Source of the DNA: Flavobacterium sp. N2270
GTDB lineage: Bacteria > Bacteroidota > Bacteroidia > Flavobacteriales > Flavobacteriaceae
DNA: 64,000 nucleotides
Assembly (NCBI RefSeq): GCF_025947225.1
Contig: NZ_CP110005.1
Span: forward strand, 62,001-126,000
Direction: 5' to 3'
Part shown: positions 25,472 to 34,219 of the stretch, one piece after another
Position numbering within the stretch: position 1 is the stretch's first letter
Layout: every line of letters starts with the position of its first letter
Position numbers and translations under genes: made by a program
Notes under the pieces: model-generated
Told to the model about the DNA's origin: nothing
What the model saw: the letters and a program-made list of their open reading frames with translations, nothing else
The model's database searches: none

Positions 25472-25717
25472 ATGAGTAATTTTAGAACAAGTCAAAACAA
25501 AGCAAATCCTAACAAACTAAATAATATATTATCAACTTTAATATTTGTTTTAATATTAAATGTTAGCTTACAAATTTGGTTGCTCTATACTGCATTAAAT
25601 AATGCACTAGACAATCATAAAGAGATTTTAATTCCAGCATTTATAGCTTCCTTAGTGATATTTTTAATTGGATTTAGCTGGCTTTTTTATTTACCAAAAG
25701 GTAATAGAAGTGCATAA
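25472..25717 (+). CDS. Small two-helix membrane protein at the end of the nitrate reductase operon
   Basis: 81 residues. A polar N terminus is followed by two hydrophobic helices (ILSTLIFVLILNVSLQIWLLY and ILIPAFIASLVIFLIGFSWLFYL) and a short basic tail. I do not recognise a family. It lies 25 bases after the Rieske gene and immediately before a strong terminator, so it is the last gene of the operon. It may stabilise the cytochrome b/Rieske membrane module. Confidence 0.7.
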   Translation: MSNFRTSQNKANPNKLNNILSTLIFVLILNVSLQIWLLYTALNNALDNHKEILIPAFIASLVIFLIGFSWLFYLPKGNRSA

Positions 25718-25750
25718 AAAAATACCGAAATATTGTTTCGGTATTTTTTT
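25716..25750. terminator. Bidirectional terminator between the nitrate reductase operon and nrdG
   Basis: A perfect 15-bp stem (AAAAAAATACCGAAA with its complement) around a 5-base loop. Poly-A and poly-T arms make it an intrinsic terminator for both converging transcripts. Confidence 0.9.
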
Positions 25751-26426
25751 ATCTAATTATGACTTGAGGTTGTTTTAACGTATTTAATTCTTCAATTTTT
25801 AAACTCATGGAATTAGGTAAAGGAGATAAGGTTTCACTTCCGTTAATATAATTTTGCACATAGAAATTACCTAAATATCCATTCTTTTCAAGATAATTTT
25901 GCATTTCAATTAAATCATCATTAGTACAAAGTTCAGAATGGTAAGTTGTTCGTATTTCGTAGGCTATTTTAGAAGACTTCAAAAGTTCAAAAGAGGCTTC
26001 AAAATCAGAAAACAAGTTAGATTTTGTAATTGTTTCAAATTTATCAGGAAGCGCTTTAAAATCTAATGCAACATAATCAATTAAATTAGCGTCTAATAGT
26101 TTTTTTAAAACCTTTGGACTGCTTCCATTTGTGTCAATTTTAACTAAAAAGCCCATTTCTTTTACTATTTCAATGTGTTCTAAAATAGTTTTATGAATAA
26201 GACATTCCCCGCCACTAAAAACAACTGCATCTAATAACCCAATTCTTGTTTTTAAAAAAGCAATAACATTGGTAAACGCAATAGTTCCTTTGCCCAAAAC
26301 AATTTCGGGATTGTAACAATACAAACATCTCATATTACAGCCTGCATACCATAAAATACAAGCGGATTTATGTGGATAGTCTAAAAGAGTAAAAGGTGAT
26401 ATATTTGAAATAGTTTTTGCTAACAC
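25749..26426 (-). CDS. nrdG: NrdG: anaerobic ribonucleotide reductase activase, radical SAM
   Basis: 225 residues, GTG start. The radical-SAM motif is CNMRCLYC near residue 30, preceded by TLLDYPHKSACILWYAGC, and followed by the GGECLIH motif and KIDTNGSSP. It makes the glycyl radical on NrdD under anoxia. The GTG overlaps the end of the small glycyl-radical gene by seven bases, so nrdD, the radical-domain gene and nrdG are one translationally coupled unit. Sequence is of the compact NrdG2 kind (TIGR02495-like). Confidence 0.9.
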   Translation of the reverse strand: MLAKTISNISPFTLLDYPHKSACILWYAGCNMRCLYCYNPEIVLGKGTIAFTNVIAFLKTRIGLLDAVVFSGGECLIHKTILEHIEIVKEMGFLVKIDTNGSSPKVLKKLLDANLIDYVALDFKALPDKFETITKSNLFSDFEASFELLKSSKIAYEIRTTYHSELCTNDDLIEMQNYLEKNGYLGNFYVQNYINGSETLSPLPNSMSLKIEELNTLKQPQVIIR

Positions 26427-26584
26427 ACATTTTCTTTAAAATGAACACGCTGTTTGTGTTCTCCTTTCTTTCCAATATTGAAACTCTCTACAGGTCTGTG
26501 ATAACCCATTACTCTCGTGTAAACCAAACATTTTGTTCTTAAATGCTGATTTTGTTCTAGTACTTCGTTAGTTTTTGTGTTCAT
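26420..26584 (-). CDS. Separate glycyl-radical domain of NrdD (54 residues)
   Basis: 54 residues from the ATG at 26584. It matches the extreme C terminus of class III NrdD: CLVYTRVMGYHRPVESFN followed by GKKGEHKQRVHF. The glycine at residue 27 (RVMGYH) is the expected radical glycine. The main NrdD gene stops before this region, in a frame offset by one base, and the two reading frames overlap by 17 bases. The small gene has its own ATG and no stop, so a stable split protein is more likely than a broken gene; a sequencing frameshift is the alternative. An in-frame TTG at 26608 is a weaker start. Confidence 0.8.
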   Translation of the reverse strand: MNTKTNEVLEQNQHLRTKCLVYTRVMGYHRPVESFNIGKKGEHKQRVHFKENVC

Positions 26585-28682
26585 AAGCTGTGTTATTAAG
26601 GTTTTCAATTAAAGTTTCATCGCATTTTGGACAATATTCGTGTTCGCCATTTAAATAACCATGACTTGGACAAACACTAAATACTGGTGTGACTGTTATA
26701 TAAGGTAATTTGAAATTTGTTATTACTGTTTTTACAAAGTTTTTACATGCTTCAGAAGAACTAATTCGTTCATTCATGTATAAATGCAATACGGTTCCTC
26801 CAGTGTACTTACATTGCAATTCGTCTTGCATTAATAAAGCTTCAAATGGGTCTTGTGTATAATCAACAGGTATTTGTGAACTATTCGTATAATAAATATT
26901 TTCTTCCATTCCTGCTTGTAAAATTTCAGGAAAACGTTTTTTATCTTCTTTGGCAAAACGATAGGTAGTTCCTTCGGCTGGAGTTGCTTCCAAATTATAC
27001 AAATTACCCGTTTCTTCTTGGTATTCTTTCATTCTATTTCGGATATAATCCAATACTTCCAAACAAAAATCATTACCATATCCAGAAGTTAAATCGAACA
27101 TTCCTTCGGTATAATTAAGCACCATTTCATTCATTCCATTTACGCCAATAGTAGAAAAATGGTTTCTAAAATGAGGTAAATAACGTTTTGTATATGGAAA
27201 TAAACCTCTCTCGTACATGTCTTGTATAAAGACTCGTTTTTTCTCTAAAGTAGATTTAGCTATTTCTAAAAGTTTATCTAATTGTTCATACAAACCTTTT
27301 TCATTATTTTTATATGAATAACCAAGTCTCGCCATATTTACAGTAACAACACCAATACTTCCAGTCATTTCAGCACTTCCAAAAAGTCCATTTCCACGTT
27401 TTAATAATTCGCGTAAATCGAGTTGCAAACGACAACACATACTTCGTACCGCATTTGGTTTATAAGCACTTTCGTTTTCAATTTTTACTCCGTTTTCATC
27501 TAAAGTATATTGACTTCCAATGAAATTTTGAAAATAAGAAGAACCGATTTTTGCTGTATTTTCGAAAAGAATTTCGGTGTTTTCCCCATCCCAATCAAAA
27601 TCTTCTGTAATGTTTACTGTTGGAATTGGAAAAGTAAACGGTTGCCCATTTGCATCACCTTCGGTCATAACCGTATAATAGGCTTTATTGATGAGGTCCA
27701 TTTCTTTTTGAAAATGTTCGTACCGCATTTCTTCTAAGTTTGAAACACCTCTTTCTTTTACTTTTTCTAATAAAATTTGTTTATCAATTCCTCTAAATAA
27801 ATGAATGTCATTTTTTGTTGGAACTTGTTCTTTTAAGTCAGACGGAACTACCCAATCCAAAGTAATATTCGTAAAAGGCGATTGTCCCCAACGCGCTGGA
27901 ACATTTAAGTTATAAACGAAACTTCTAACTGCTTTTAAAACTTCATCAAAAGATAAATCGTCTTTGAAAACATAAGGAGCTAAATACGTGTCAAACGAAC
28001 TAAAAGCTTGCGCACCTGCCCATTCACTTTGTAATATTCCTAAAAAGTTAGCCATTTGTCCAAGCGCTTCTCTAAAATGAGAAGGCGCTTTACTTTCTAC
28101 ACGGCCTCTAACGCCATTAAAACCTTCGTTTAATAAAACACGCAAACTCCAACCGGCACAATAGCCTGTTAAGCAATCTAAATCGTGAATATGAATATCA
28201 CCATTTCTATGCGCGTAACCTTCTTCTTTAGTATAGACATTGTCTAACCAATAATTCGCAATTATTTTACCTGCAGTATTATTTACCAATCCTGCATTTG
28301 AATACGAAGTGTTTGCATTTGCGTTTATTCGCCAATCGGTTTGAGAAATATATTCTTCAATGGTTTGTGTGCTGTCTACATAGGTGGTATCATCATTTAA
28401 ACCATCCACATGTTCTCTTTGTAACTTTCGTGTATGACGAAATAACATAAAAGAACGCATTACATTAAAATACCCTTTTTCAAAAAGAGCTTTTTCAATA
28501 CAATCTTGAATATCTTCAACCGCCCAAACTTCTTTTTGTTCTATTTGGTGTATTACCGTTTTATAAATACTTTCATCATACGGAACAGTTACGCTATTAA
28601 AGCTCTTCTCGATTGCATCTTTTATTTTATAACTTTCATAAAGTTTATAATCGCCGTTTCTTTTAATAACATATATTTCCAT
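26568..28682 (-). CDS. nrdD: NrdD: anaerobic (class III) ribonucleotide reductase, lacking its glycyl-radical tail
   Basis: 704 residues. An N-terminal ATP-cone (MEIYVIKRNGDYKLYESYKI) precedes the ten-stranded barrel with RSMCCRLQLDLREL, NGLFGSAEMTGSIG and HIHDLDCLTGYCAGW. The C terminus has the metal-binding knuckle SVCPSHGYLNGEHEYCPKC, then stops. The usual R-V-x-G-Y radical loop is encoded by the next, overlapping gene. The enzyme makes dNTPs without oxygen and so supports anaerobic growth by denitrification. It lies 51 bases downstream of ric and is probably co-transcribed with it. Confidence 0.92.
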   Translation of the reverse strand: MEIYVIKRNGDYKLYESYKIKDAIEKSFNSVTVPYDESIYKTVIHQIEQKEVWAVEDIQDCIEKALFEKGYFNVMRSFMLFRHTRKLQREHVDGLNDDTTYVDSTQTIEEYISQTDWRINANANTSYSNAGLVNNTAGKIIANYWLDNVYTKEEGYAHRNGDIHIHDLDCLTGYCAGWSLRVLLNEGFNGVRGRVESKAPSHFREALGQMANFLGILQSEWAGAQAFSSFDTYLAPYVFKDDLSFDEVLKAVRSFVYNLNVPARWGQSPFTNITLDWVVPSDLKEQVPTKNDIHLFRGIDKQILLEKVKERGVSNLEEMRYEHFQKEMDLINKAYYTVMTEGDANGQPFTFPIPTVNITEDFDWDGENTEILFENTAKIGSSYFQNFIGSQYTLDENGVKIENESAYKPNAVRSMCCRLQLDLRELLKRGNGLFGSAEMTGSIGVVTVNMARLGYSYKNNEKGLYEQLDKLLEIAKSTLEKKRVFIQDMYERGLFPYTKRYLPHFRNHFSTIGVNGMNEMVLNYTEGMFDLTSGYGNDFCLEVLDYIRNRMKEYQEETGNLYNLEATPAEGTTYRFAKEDKKRFPEILQAGMEENIYYTNSSQIPVDYTQDPFEALLMQDELQCKYTGGTVLHLYMNERISSSEACKNFVKTVITNFKLPYITVTPVFSVCPSHGYLNGEHEYCPKCDETLIENLNNTAYEHKN

Positions 28683-28733
28683 AGATAATTAAGTTTAGAG
28701 TAATTAGTACATTTTTAATTTTAATTTAGAATT

Positions 28734-29462
28734 CTAAGAAATTGAAAATTTTTCTTCCATTTCAATAGCTTTAACAAATAGAATATTGTTTTCTAAATGA
28801 ATGTGTTTGTGTAAATCTTGTTCAAATTCATGTAACATTGAAAAGGTAACTTTATACGTATTACAAGCATCTGCGGGAGGTGTGTAATTATTTGTTAATT
28901 CAGCAATTTTAACAAAACGATCTCCTTCATTTTCGTGTTCATGTTTCATCATGGCAATAGGATTACCAACAGTTCCGAAGTTAGGTTGTACTATATCTTG
29001 ATCTGTACGTGAAGCATTTGCCATTTGTTTAATAAATGGAAATAAAATCAATTCTTCTTTTTTCATATGTTGGGCTAATTCTCCTGCACAACCTATAAAT
29101 AATTCATTTATTAAAAATAATTCGGGATGTGCACCTCCATGTACTTTACACAATTTATCTAAGAACGCTAATAAAACTGGCGTTTTTTCCTCTACATAGC
29201 GATGGTGTGTTTTTTCGATATAATCAACTAATAAATCAATTGGCCATGATTGAAAATCAATTGCTCCATCTGATTTCATTTCTAATAATTGATTAACTTC
29301 TTTTTCAATTAATTCAAAATCCATTCCTTTTTTACTGCAAGCTTCTTCAATTGTTCTATTACCTTTGCAACAAAAATCTATTCCATATTTTGAAAAAACA
29401 GAAGCCGTTCTAAAATCTTTCGCTACATATTCTCCAATGGTTTGTTTTTCTAATATATTCAT
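28734..29462 (-). CDS. ric: Ric/ScdA/YtfE: di-iron repair protein for iron-sulfur clusters
   Basis: 242 residues. The N-terminal ScdA_N domain (TIGEYVAKDFRTASVFSKYGIDFCCKGNRT) precedes a hemerythrin-like four-helix bundle with iron-ligand histidines in KTHHRYVEE, VHGGAHPE, QHMKKEELILFPF, MKHEHENEG and HEFEQDLHKHIHLENNILF. The family repairs iron-sulfur clusters damaged by NO and oxidants. It reads away from the DUF438 gene across a shared region with a CRP/FNR-type palindrome, consistent with induction during denitrification. Confidence 0.93.
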   Translation of the reverse strand: MNILEKQTIGEYVAKDFRTASVFSKYGIDFCCKGNRTIEEACSKKGMDFELIEKEVNQLLEMKSDGAIDFQSWPIDLLVDYIEKTHHRYVEEKTPVLLAFLDKLCKVHGGAHPELFLINELFIGCAGELAQHMKKEELILFPFIKQMANASRTDQDIVQPNFGTVGNPIAMMKHEHENEGDRFVKIAELTNNYTPPADACNTYKVTFSMLHEFEQDLHKHIHLENNILFVKAIEMEEKFSIS

Positions 29463-29514
29463 AATATTTACATTTTATCATTTAAGTAATCTGATTTTCA
29501 AATTACAATTAGAA

Positions 29515-29589
29515 CAATATTACAACATAAAACATATTAGGTTTTATGATTAAAGTCATACCCTAAACAAAATATTCGCTTTTATTTTG
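29515..29589. promoter_or_regulatory. Divergent promoter region with CRP/FNR-type site (ric / DUF438 gene)
   Basis: TGATTAAAGTCA at 29547-29558. On the plus strand the -7-like TTATTTTG (29582-29589) has the standard 29.5-base spacing. On the minus strand a -7-like TAATATTG (29522-29515) lies one base further away (30.5). One bound activator could therefore serve both genes. Confidence 0.6.
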
Positions 29590-29624
29590 CAGATGAAAGA
29601 TTAGGCAATTAAAACGCTATTAAA

Positions 29625-30587
29625 ATGGATGAAAGAACTCCTACAACTTTAGAAAAGGGACACCCTGTTAGCATTTATTTTCAAGAAATTGAATTAATTA
29701 ATGAATTAATTAATGAATTGGTAGAATCAGACCCAGAGGTTGATTTTCAAAAATTCTATAATGTATTTAACCAATTAGCAACAATTGAAAAGCGCTTTGT
29801 TCGAAAAGAAAACCAACTTTTTCCTTTTCTAGAAAAATACAATTGGAATGGTCCATCTAAAGGAATGTGGTCTTTTCATGACACAATAAGAGAGCAGTTT
29901 CGATTGTTAAGAGGTTATGTAGAAACAAAAAACTTTGAAAAATTAAAAATTAATTTAGAATATCTTTTAAATGGTATTTATCGATTAATGGAAATAGAAG
30001 AAACCATGTTATTTCCGAATGCATTAAACCTTTTAAATGAAGAAGATTGGGTAAAAATGCGAAAAGGAGAAGAAGAGATTGGTTGGATGCTTAAAGAAAC
30101 TCCCCCAAATTACCCAGAAAATCAATATATACATCCTTCAGATGATTTTACAGAAAGAAATTTAGATTTTACTTCAAAAGATGCTTCTCATTTTGATGAA
30201 GGATACATGACGATTGAACAAGTTAATTTGCTTTTTAGAACTATACCATTAGATATTACTTATGTAGATGAAAATGATAAGGTGATTTTTTATAATCGTG
30301 GAGAAGAAAGAGTATTTCCAAGAAGCGCAGGAATTATTGGTAGAGAAGTAAAGTTTTGCCATCCCCCAAAAAGCGTTGATACCGTTTTAAAAATTTTAGA
30401 AGAGTTTAAAAAAGGGAATAAAAACGAAGCTTCGTTTTGGATAAATTATAAAGAACGATTGATTTACATACGTTATTTTGCGGTTAGAGATAATGATAAA
30501 AAATACAGAGGTGTAATTGAAATGTCGCAAGATATTACCGACATTAAAAAAATAGAAGGAGAACAACGATTATTAGATTGGAACTAA
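29625..30587 (+). CDS. DUF438 hemerythrin-like protein with PAS domain
   Basis: 320 residues. Residues about 1-165 are a DUF438/hemerythrin-like helical bundle with HPVSIYFQE, RKENQLFPFLEKYNWNGPSKGMWSFHD and the EETMLFPN segment, whose His/Glu pattern suggests a di-iron site. Residues about 190-310 form a PAS domain (MTIEQVNLLFRTIPLDITYVDENDKVIFYNRG). Such proteins are thought to sense or bind small ligands such as O2 or NO; no output domain is present. It shares a regulatory region with ric and is followed 21 bases later by nadA. Confidence 0.85.
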   Translation: MDERTPTTLEKGHPVSIYFQEIELINELINELVESDPEVDFQKFYNVFNQLATIEKRFVRKENQLFPFLEKYNWNGPSKGMWSFHDTIREQFRLLRGYVETKNFEKLKINLEYLLNGIYRLMEIEETMLFPNALNLLNEEDWVKMRKGEEEIGWMLKETPPNYPENQYIHPSDDFTERNLDFTSKDASHFDEGYMTIEQVNLLFRTIPLDITYVDENDKVIFYNRGEERVFPRSAGIIGREVKFCHPPKSVDTVLKILEEFKKGNKNEASFWINYKERLIYIRYFAVRDNDKKYRGVIEMSQDITDIKKIEGEQRLLDWN

Positions 30588-30608
30588 ATTTTTAATACAA
30601 GAAGAAAA

Positions 30609-31541
30609 ATGAACACAGATATATTAATAGAAAAGATTCTTCAATTAAAAAAGGAGAAAAATGCGGTTATATTAGCCCATTATTACCAGGAAGAAGCCAT
30701 ACAAGAAATTGCAGATTATGTCGGCGATAGCTTAGGCTTGTCTCAAGAAGCTGTAAATGTTGATGCCGATATTATTTTGTTTGCAGGAGTTCATTTTATG
30801 GCTGAGACTGCTAAAATTTTGAACCCAAATAAAAAGGTAATTCTTCCCGATTTAAAAGCAGGTTGCTCGTTAGCCGATTCTTGTCCGCCAGAATTGTTTA
30901 AGACGTTTAAAGAACAACATCCTAATCATATTGTGATTACTTATGTAAATTGTTCGGCAGAAATTAAAGCTTTATCTGATATTGTTTGTACTTCATCAAA
31001 CGCATTAAAAATTGTAAATTCTATACCAAAAGAAACACCAATTATATTTGCTCCCGACAAAAATTTAGGAAAATATATTATAGAACAAACAGGCAGAGAT
31101 ATGCTGCTTTGGGATGGCTCTTGTATTGTTCACGAAGCCTTTTCAATTGATAAATTATTAGAATTATATAAACAACATCCAGATGCTGAAATCATTGCAC
31201 ATCCAGAATCAGAAACACATATTTTAAAAACGGCAAAATACATTGGTTCAACCGCAGGAATGATTAATTATGTAAAAGAATCGCCTTCTGATAAGTTTAT
31301 TGTTGCAACAGAAGCTGGTATTTTGTACAAAATGCAACAACAAGTACCACTTAAAACACTTATTCCTGCACCATCACATGAAGATAACACTTGCGCCTGC
31401 AGTGAATGTGCTTTTATGAAAATGAACACCTTACAAAAGGTTTATGATTGTTTATTAAATGAATCTCCCGAAATTATAGTTCCTGCACATATTCAGGAAA
31501 AAGCATTGATTCCGATTAACAGAATGCTTCAATTATCCTAA
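30609..31541 (+). CDS. nadA: NadA: quinolinate synthase
   Basis: 310 residues. Condenses iminoaspartate with dihydroxyacetone phosphate in NAD synthesis; uses an oxygen-sensitive [4Fe-4S] cluster. Landmarks: [52 protein letters not shown], and the C-terminal [13 protein letters not shown]. It is adjacent to nadB with a three-base gap. Location after the DUF438 gene may put it under partly anaerobic control. Confidence 0.95.
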   Translation: MNTDILIEKILQLKKEKNAVILAHYYQEEAIQEIADYVGDSLGLSQEAVNVDADIILFAGVHFMAETAKILNPNKKVILPDLKAGCSLADSCPPELFKTFKEQHPNHIVITYVNCSAEIKALSDIVCTSSNALKIVNSIPKETPIIFAPDKNLGKYIIEQTGRDMLLWDGSCIVHEAFSIDKLLELYKQHPDAEIIAHPESETHILKTAKYIGSTAGMINYVKESPSDKFIVATEAGILYKMQQQVPLKTLIPAPSHEDNTCACSECAFMKMNTLQKVYDCLLNESPEIIVPAHIQEKALIPINRMLQLS

Positions 31542-31544
31542 AAA

Positions 31545-33065
31545 ATGAAACAAACAGATTATTTAATTTTTGGCTCTGGTGTTGCCGGATTAACTTTTGC
31601 TATAAAAATCGCAACTCATTTTCCAAACAAAAATGTTACCATAATAACCAAATCTAACGAAGAAGAATCCAATACAAAATATGCACAAGGCGGAATTGCT
31701 GTGGTGTTAAATCAAATTGAAGATAACTTTCAAAAACACATAAACGACACTTTAATTTGTGGTGATGGATTATGTAAAAAAGAAGTTGTAGAAATGGTCG
31801 TTAAAGAAGGTCCAAAATGTGTACAAGAATTAATAGGTTGGGGAGCACAGTTTGACAAAAACGAAACAGGAAGTTTTGATTTAGGCAAAGAAGGTGGCCA
31901 TTCAAACCATAGAGTTATTCATCATAAAGACCAAACAGGTTTTGAAATTGAAAGAGCCATTTTAAAACAAGCTCATTTACAAAAAAACATTACTATTCTC
32001 GATTTTCATTTTGGTTTAGAGCTAATTCTCGAAAACAACAAGTGCATTGGAGCAACAGTTTTAAATGAAAAAAACAATGAAATTAGTACTGTTTTTGCCA
32101 ACCAAACCTTATTAGCAACAGGTGGAATTGGTCAAATTTATGGCCATACTACAAACCCTGAAGTAGCTACTGGTGATGGAATTGCAATGGCTATTAGAGC
32201 CAAAGCAAATGTAAAAGACATGGAGTTTATACAATTTCATCCAACAGCTTTATATAATCCAGAACTAAAATCTACTTTTTTAATTTCAGAAGCTGTTAGA
32301 GGTTTTGGTGCAATTTTGAGAGACAAAAACGGAAAACGCTTTATGCTTGATTATGATGAAAGAGGCGAATTAGCATCGAGAGATATTGTGTCGCAAAGCA
32401 TTGAAAAAGAACTTAAAAATTCAGGAGAAGACTGTATTTATTTGGATTGTACTCATTTAGAAATTAATGCATTTAAAAAACATTTTCCAATGATTTATGA
32501 AAGGTGCAAAGATTTTAATATTTTTATTGAGAAGGATTGGATCCCTGTAATTCCGGCACAACATTATTTGTGTGGTGGCATTGAAGTTGATACATACGGA
32601 AAAACTTCAATTGAAAACTTATTTGCCTGTGGTGAATGTTCTTATACAGGTTTGCATGGTGCAAATCGTTTGGCTTCAAATTCATTATTGGAAGCTTTGG
32701 TTTATTCGGATAGGATTTTTGAATATTTAAAAATAAATTCGAAATTTTCATTTGAAAACAAACTTCATTATAATGATATTAATCAGGAAAAAAATCAGTT
32801 TGATGTAGTAGATGACTATTCAGAAATAAGAACAAAACTTCAAAGTTTAATGCAACAAAACGTTGGTATTGTTAGAAACAATAATGATTTGAACGAAACT
32901 TTAAAAAAATTACTCATTTTACAAAATGATATGAAAATACTAGAAAGCAAAAATCATATTTCTAAAGAACTTTACGAACTTAAAAACATGATTGATGTTT
33001 CAATACTAATTGTAAATCAGTCCATATTGCGAACTGAAAATTTTGGTAATTTTTATAAGGTTTAG
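31545..33065 (+). CDS. nadB: NadB: L-aspartate oxidase
   Basis: 506 residues. FAD-dependent, converts aspartate to iminoaspartate for NadA; can use fumarate instead of oxygen. Landmarks: FGSGVAGLTFAIKIA (FAD Rossmann), SNTKYAQGGIAVV, GGHSNHRVIHHKDQTG, FIQFHPTALY, and CSYTGLHGANRLASNSLLEALVY. Its last four bases overlap the end of the convergent haemoglobin gene, with no terminator between them. Confidence 0.95.
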   Translation: MKQTDYLIFGSGVAGLTFAIKIATHFPNKNVTIITKSNEEESNTKYAQGGIAVVLNQIEDNFQKHINDTLICGDGLCKKEVVEMVVKEGPKCVQELIGWGAQFDKNETGSFDLGKEGGHSNHRVIHHKDQTGFEIERAILKQAHLQKNITILDFHFGLELILENNKCIGATVLNEKNNEISTVFANQTLLATGGIGQIYGHTTNPEVATGDGIAMAIRAKANVKDMEFIQFHPTALYNPELKSTFLISEAVRGFGAILRDKNGKRFMLDYDERGELASRDIVSQSIEKELKNSGEDCIYLDCTHLEINAFKKHFPMIYERCKDFNIFIEKDWIPVIPAQHYLCGGIEVDTYGKTSIENLFACGECSYTGLHGANRLASNSLLEALVYSDRIFEYLKINSKFSFENKLHYNDINQEKNQFDVVDDYSEIRTKLQSLMQQNVGIVRNNNDLNETLKKLLILQNDMKILESKNHISKELYELKNMIDVSILIVNQSILRTENFGNFYKV

Positions 33066-33433
33066 TTTATCGCTTTATCCATCATTGCTTTTGAAATATT
33101 CATAGCACGATTTTTAATTTCTTCTGCTTTTTCTCCTTTGAATAAAGAATCTACGGTTTCATTAAACATCATATTCCAACGGTTAAAATGTGTAAAATCC
33201 ATAGGTGCTTTTTGATTTAATGATTTGTGAGTCATCATTGGGTTTCCATCAAAATTTCCAGTGCAAAAAAGGATATTTTCCCAAAAATCATACATTCTTG
33301 GTAAATGAGAATCCCAGTTAACATGAGCTACTTCAGTAAAAATGTATCCTATGGTATCATCACCTTTTACTTTTTCATAAAAAGCATCCACTAATTTAAT
33401 AATATCTTCTCTATTCTGAATATCTTTCTTCAT
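33062..33433 (-). CDS. Truncated haemoglobin, group III-like
   Basis: 123 residues. Globin fold of the short 2-on-2 kind. Landmarks: DIIKLVDAFYEKVKGDDTIGYIF, HLPRMYDFWENILF, the proximal-His segment MMTHKSLNQK and the following FNRWNMMFNETVDSLF. Group III proteins are linked to NO and peroxynitrite chemistry. It lies 17 bases after nosY, so it is probably the last gene of the nos operon, an unusual but sensible position for NO defence. Confidence 0.86.
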   Translation of the reverse strand: MKKDIQNREDIIKLVDAFYEKVKGDDTIGYIFTEVAHVNWDSHLPRMYDFWENILFCTGNFDGNPMMTHKSLNQKAPMDFTHFNRWNMMFNETVDSLFKGEKAEEIKNRAMNISKAMMDKAIN

Positions 33434-33450
33434 AACTCAATAATTTAAGA

Positions 33451-34218
33451 TTATAAATCTTTGCTTTTAAACTTTTTTAAGGAAATGAAAAACGGAATAA
33501 TTGCCCATAAACACAACAGTAAAAAGGAAATGATTAATCCTGATGTTGTGCCAAAAAAATCTTTAAAAATAGCTCCTGTATATCCCATCATAGCAGAAAC
33601 ATCAAGGTGCAATAAAATTTGAATTCGGGCTAAATCAATTGGACTAAGTGCAGTAACCGCAACCATTGCTTTTTCTATAGGATATTCTGATAATTGAAAC
33701 AACAAGAATAAAACCATTCCGTCAAAAAGTAAAGCAAAATACAACCAAGTCATGATAGCTATTCCGATTCCTTTTGCTTTATCTCTAGTTAAGATAGAAC
33801 TTAAAAAAGCCAACGCCACAAAAACTACTGAAATAATACATCCTATTAATATCATCATCATTCCAATGGAATTGGGTGAATAAATCAATAATGGAATTCC
33901 TGCTCCAACGAAAAAGGCAACTACCATTGATGAAGATAATCCGAAGAATAAACTCATCCAGATTTTTACCCTTTTAATGGGTTGGCTTAATAAAAGTTCA
34001 ATAAATTCGGAACTATTATATAAATATATGGTTGCAAAAAGAATAGAAACTAACGGAACTGTAAATAATATTACATTCAATATAGTTAATAACCCTTTTG
34101 ACGAATTGTCTTCCATTGTAAACGAACTCCAAGATAAAATGGCTAAAATTAAAGTGTAAGCCAAAATAATTTTGTTCTTTAAAATATCGGATAATATGAT
34201 TTTTATGATTCTGTTCAT
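33451..34218 (-). CDS. nosY: NosY: ABC-2 type permease for NosZ maturation
   Basis: 255 residues, about six helices, with the NosY-type start LSDILKNKIILAYTLILAILSW and the SSEFIELLLSQPIKRVKIW segment. It forms the membrane part of NosFY, which with NosD powers copper/sulfide delivery to the CuZ site of NosZ. It starts one base after the nosF stop on the minus strand. Confidence 0.9.
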   Translation of the reverse strand: MNRIIKIILSDILKNKIILAYTLILAILSWSSFTMEDNSSKGLLTILNVILFTVPLVSILFATIYLYNSSEFIELLLSQPIKRVKIWMSLFFGLSSSMVVAFFVGAGIPLLIYSPNSIGMMMILIGCIISVVFVALAFLSSILTRDKAKGIGIAIMTWLYFALLFDGMVLFLLFQLSEYPIEKAMVAVTALSPIDLARIQILLHLDVSAMMGYTGAIFKDFFGTTSGLIISFLLLCLWAIIPFFISLKKFKSKDL

Positions 34219-34219
34219 T

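Noticed and set aside
26420..26608. nrdD as a frameshifted pseudogene
   Set aside because: The small frame has its own ATG overlapping the nrdD stop, an intact radical loop and an overlap with nrdG, and both parts are well conserved in appearance. A sequencing error remains possible and is stated in the finding.
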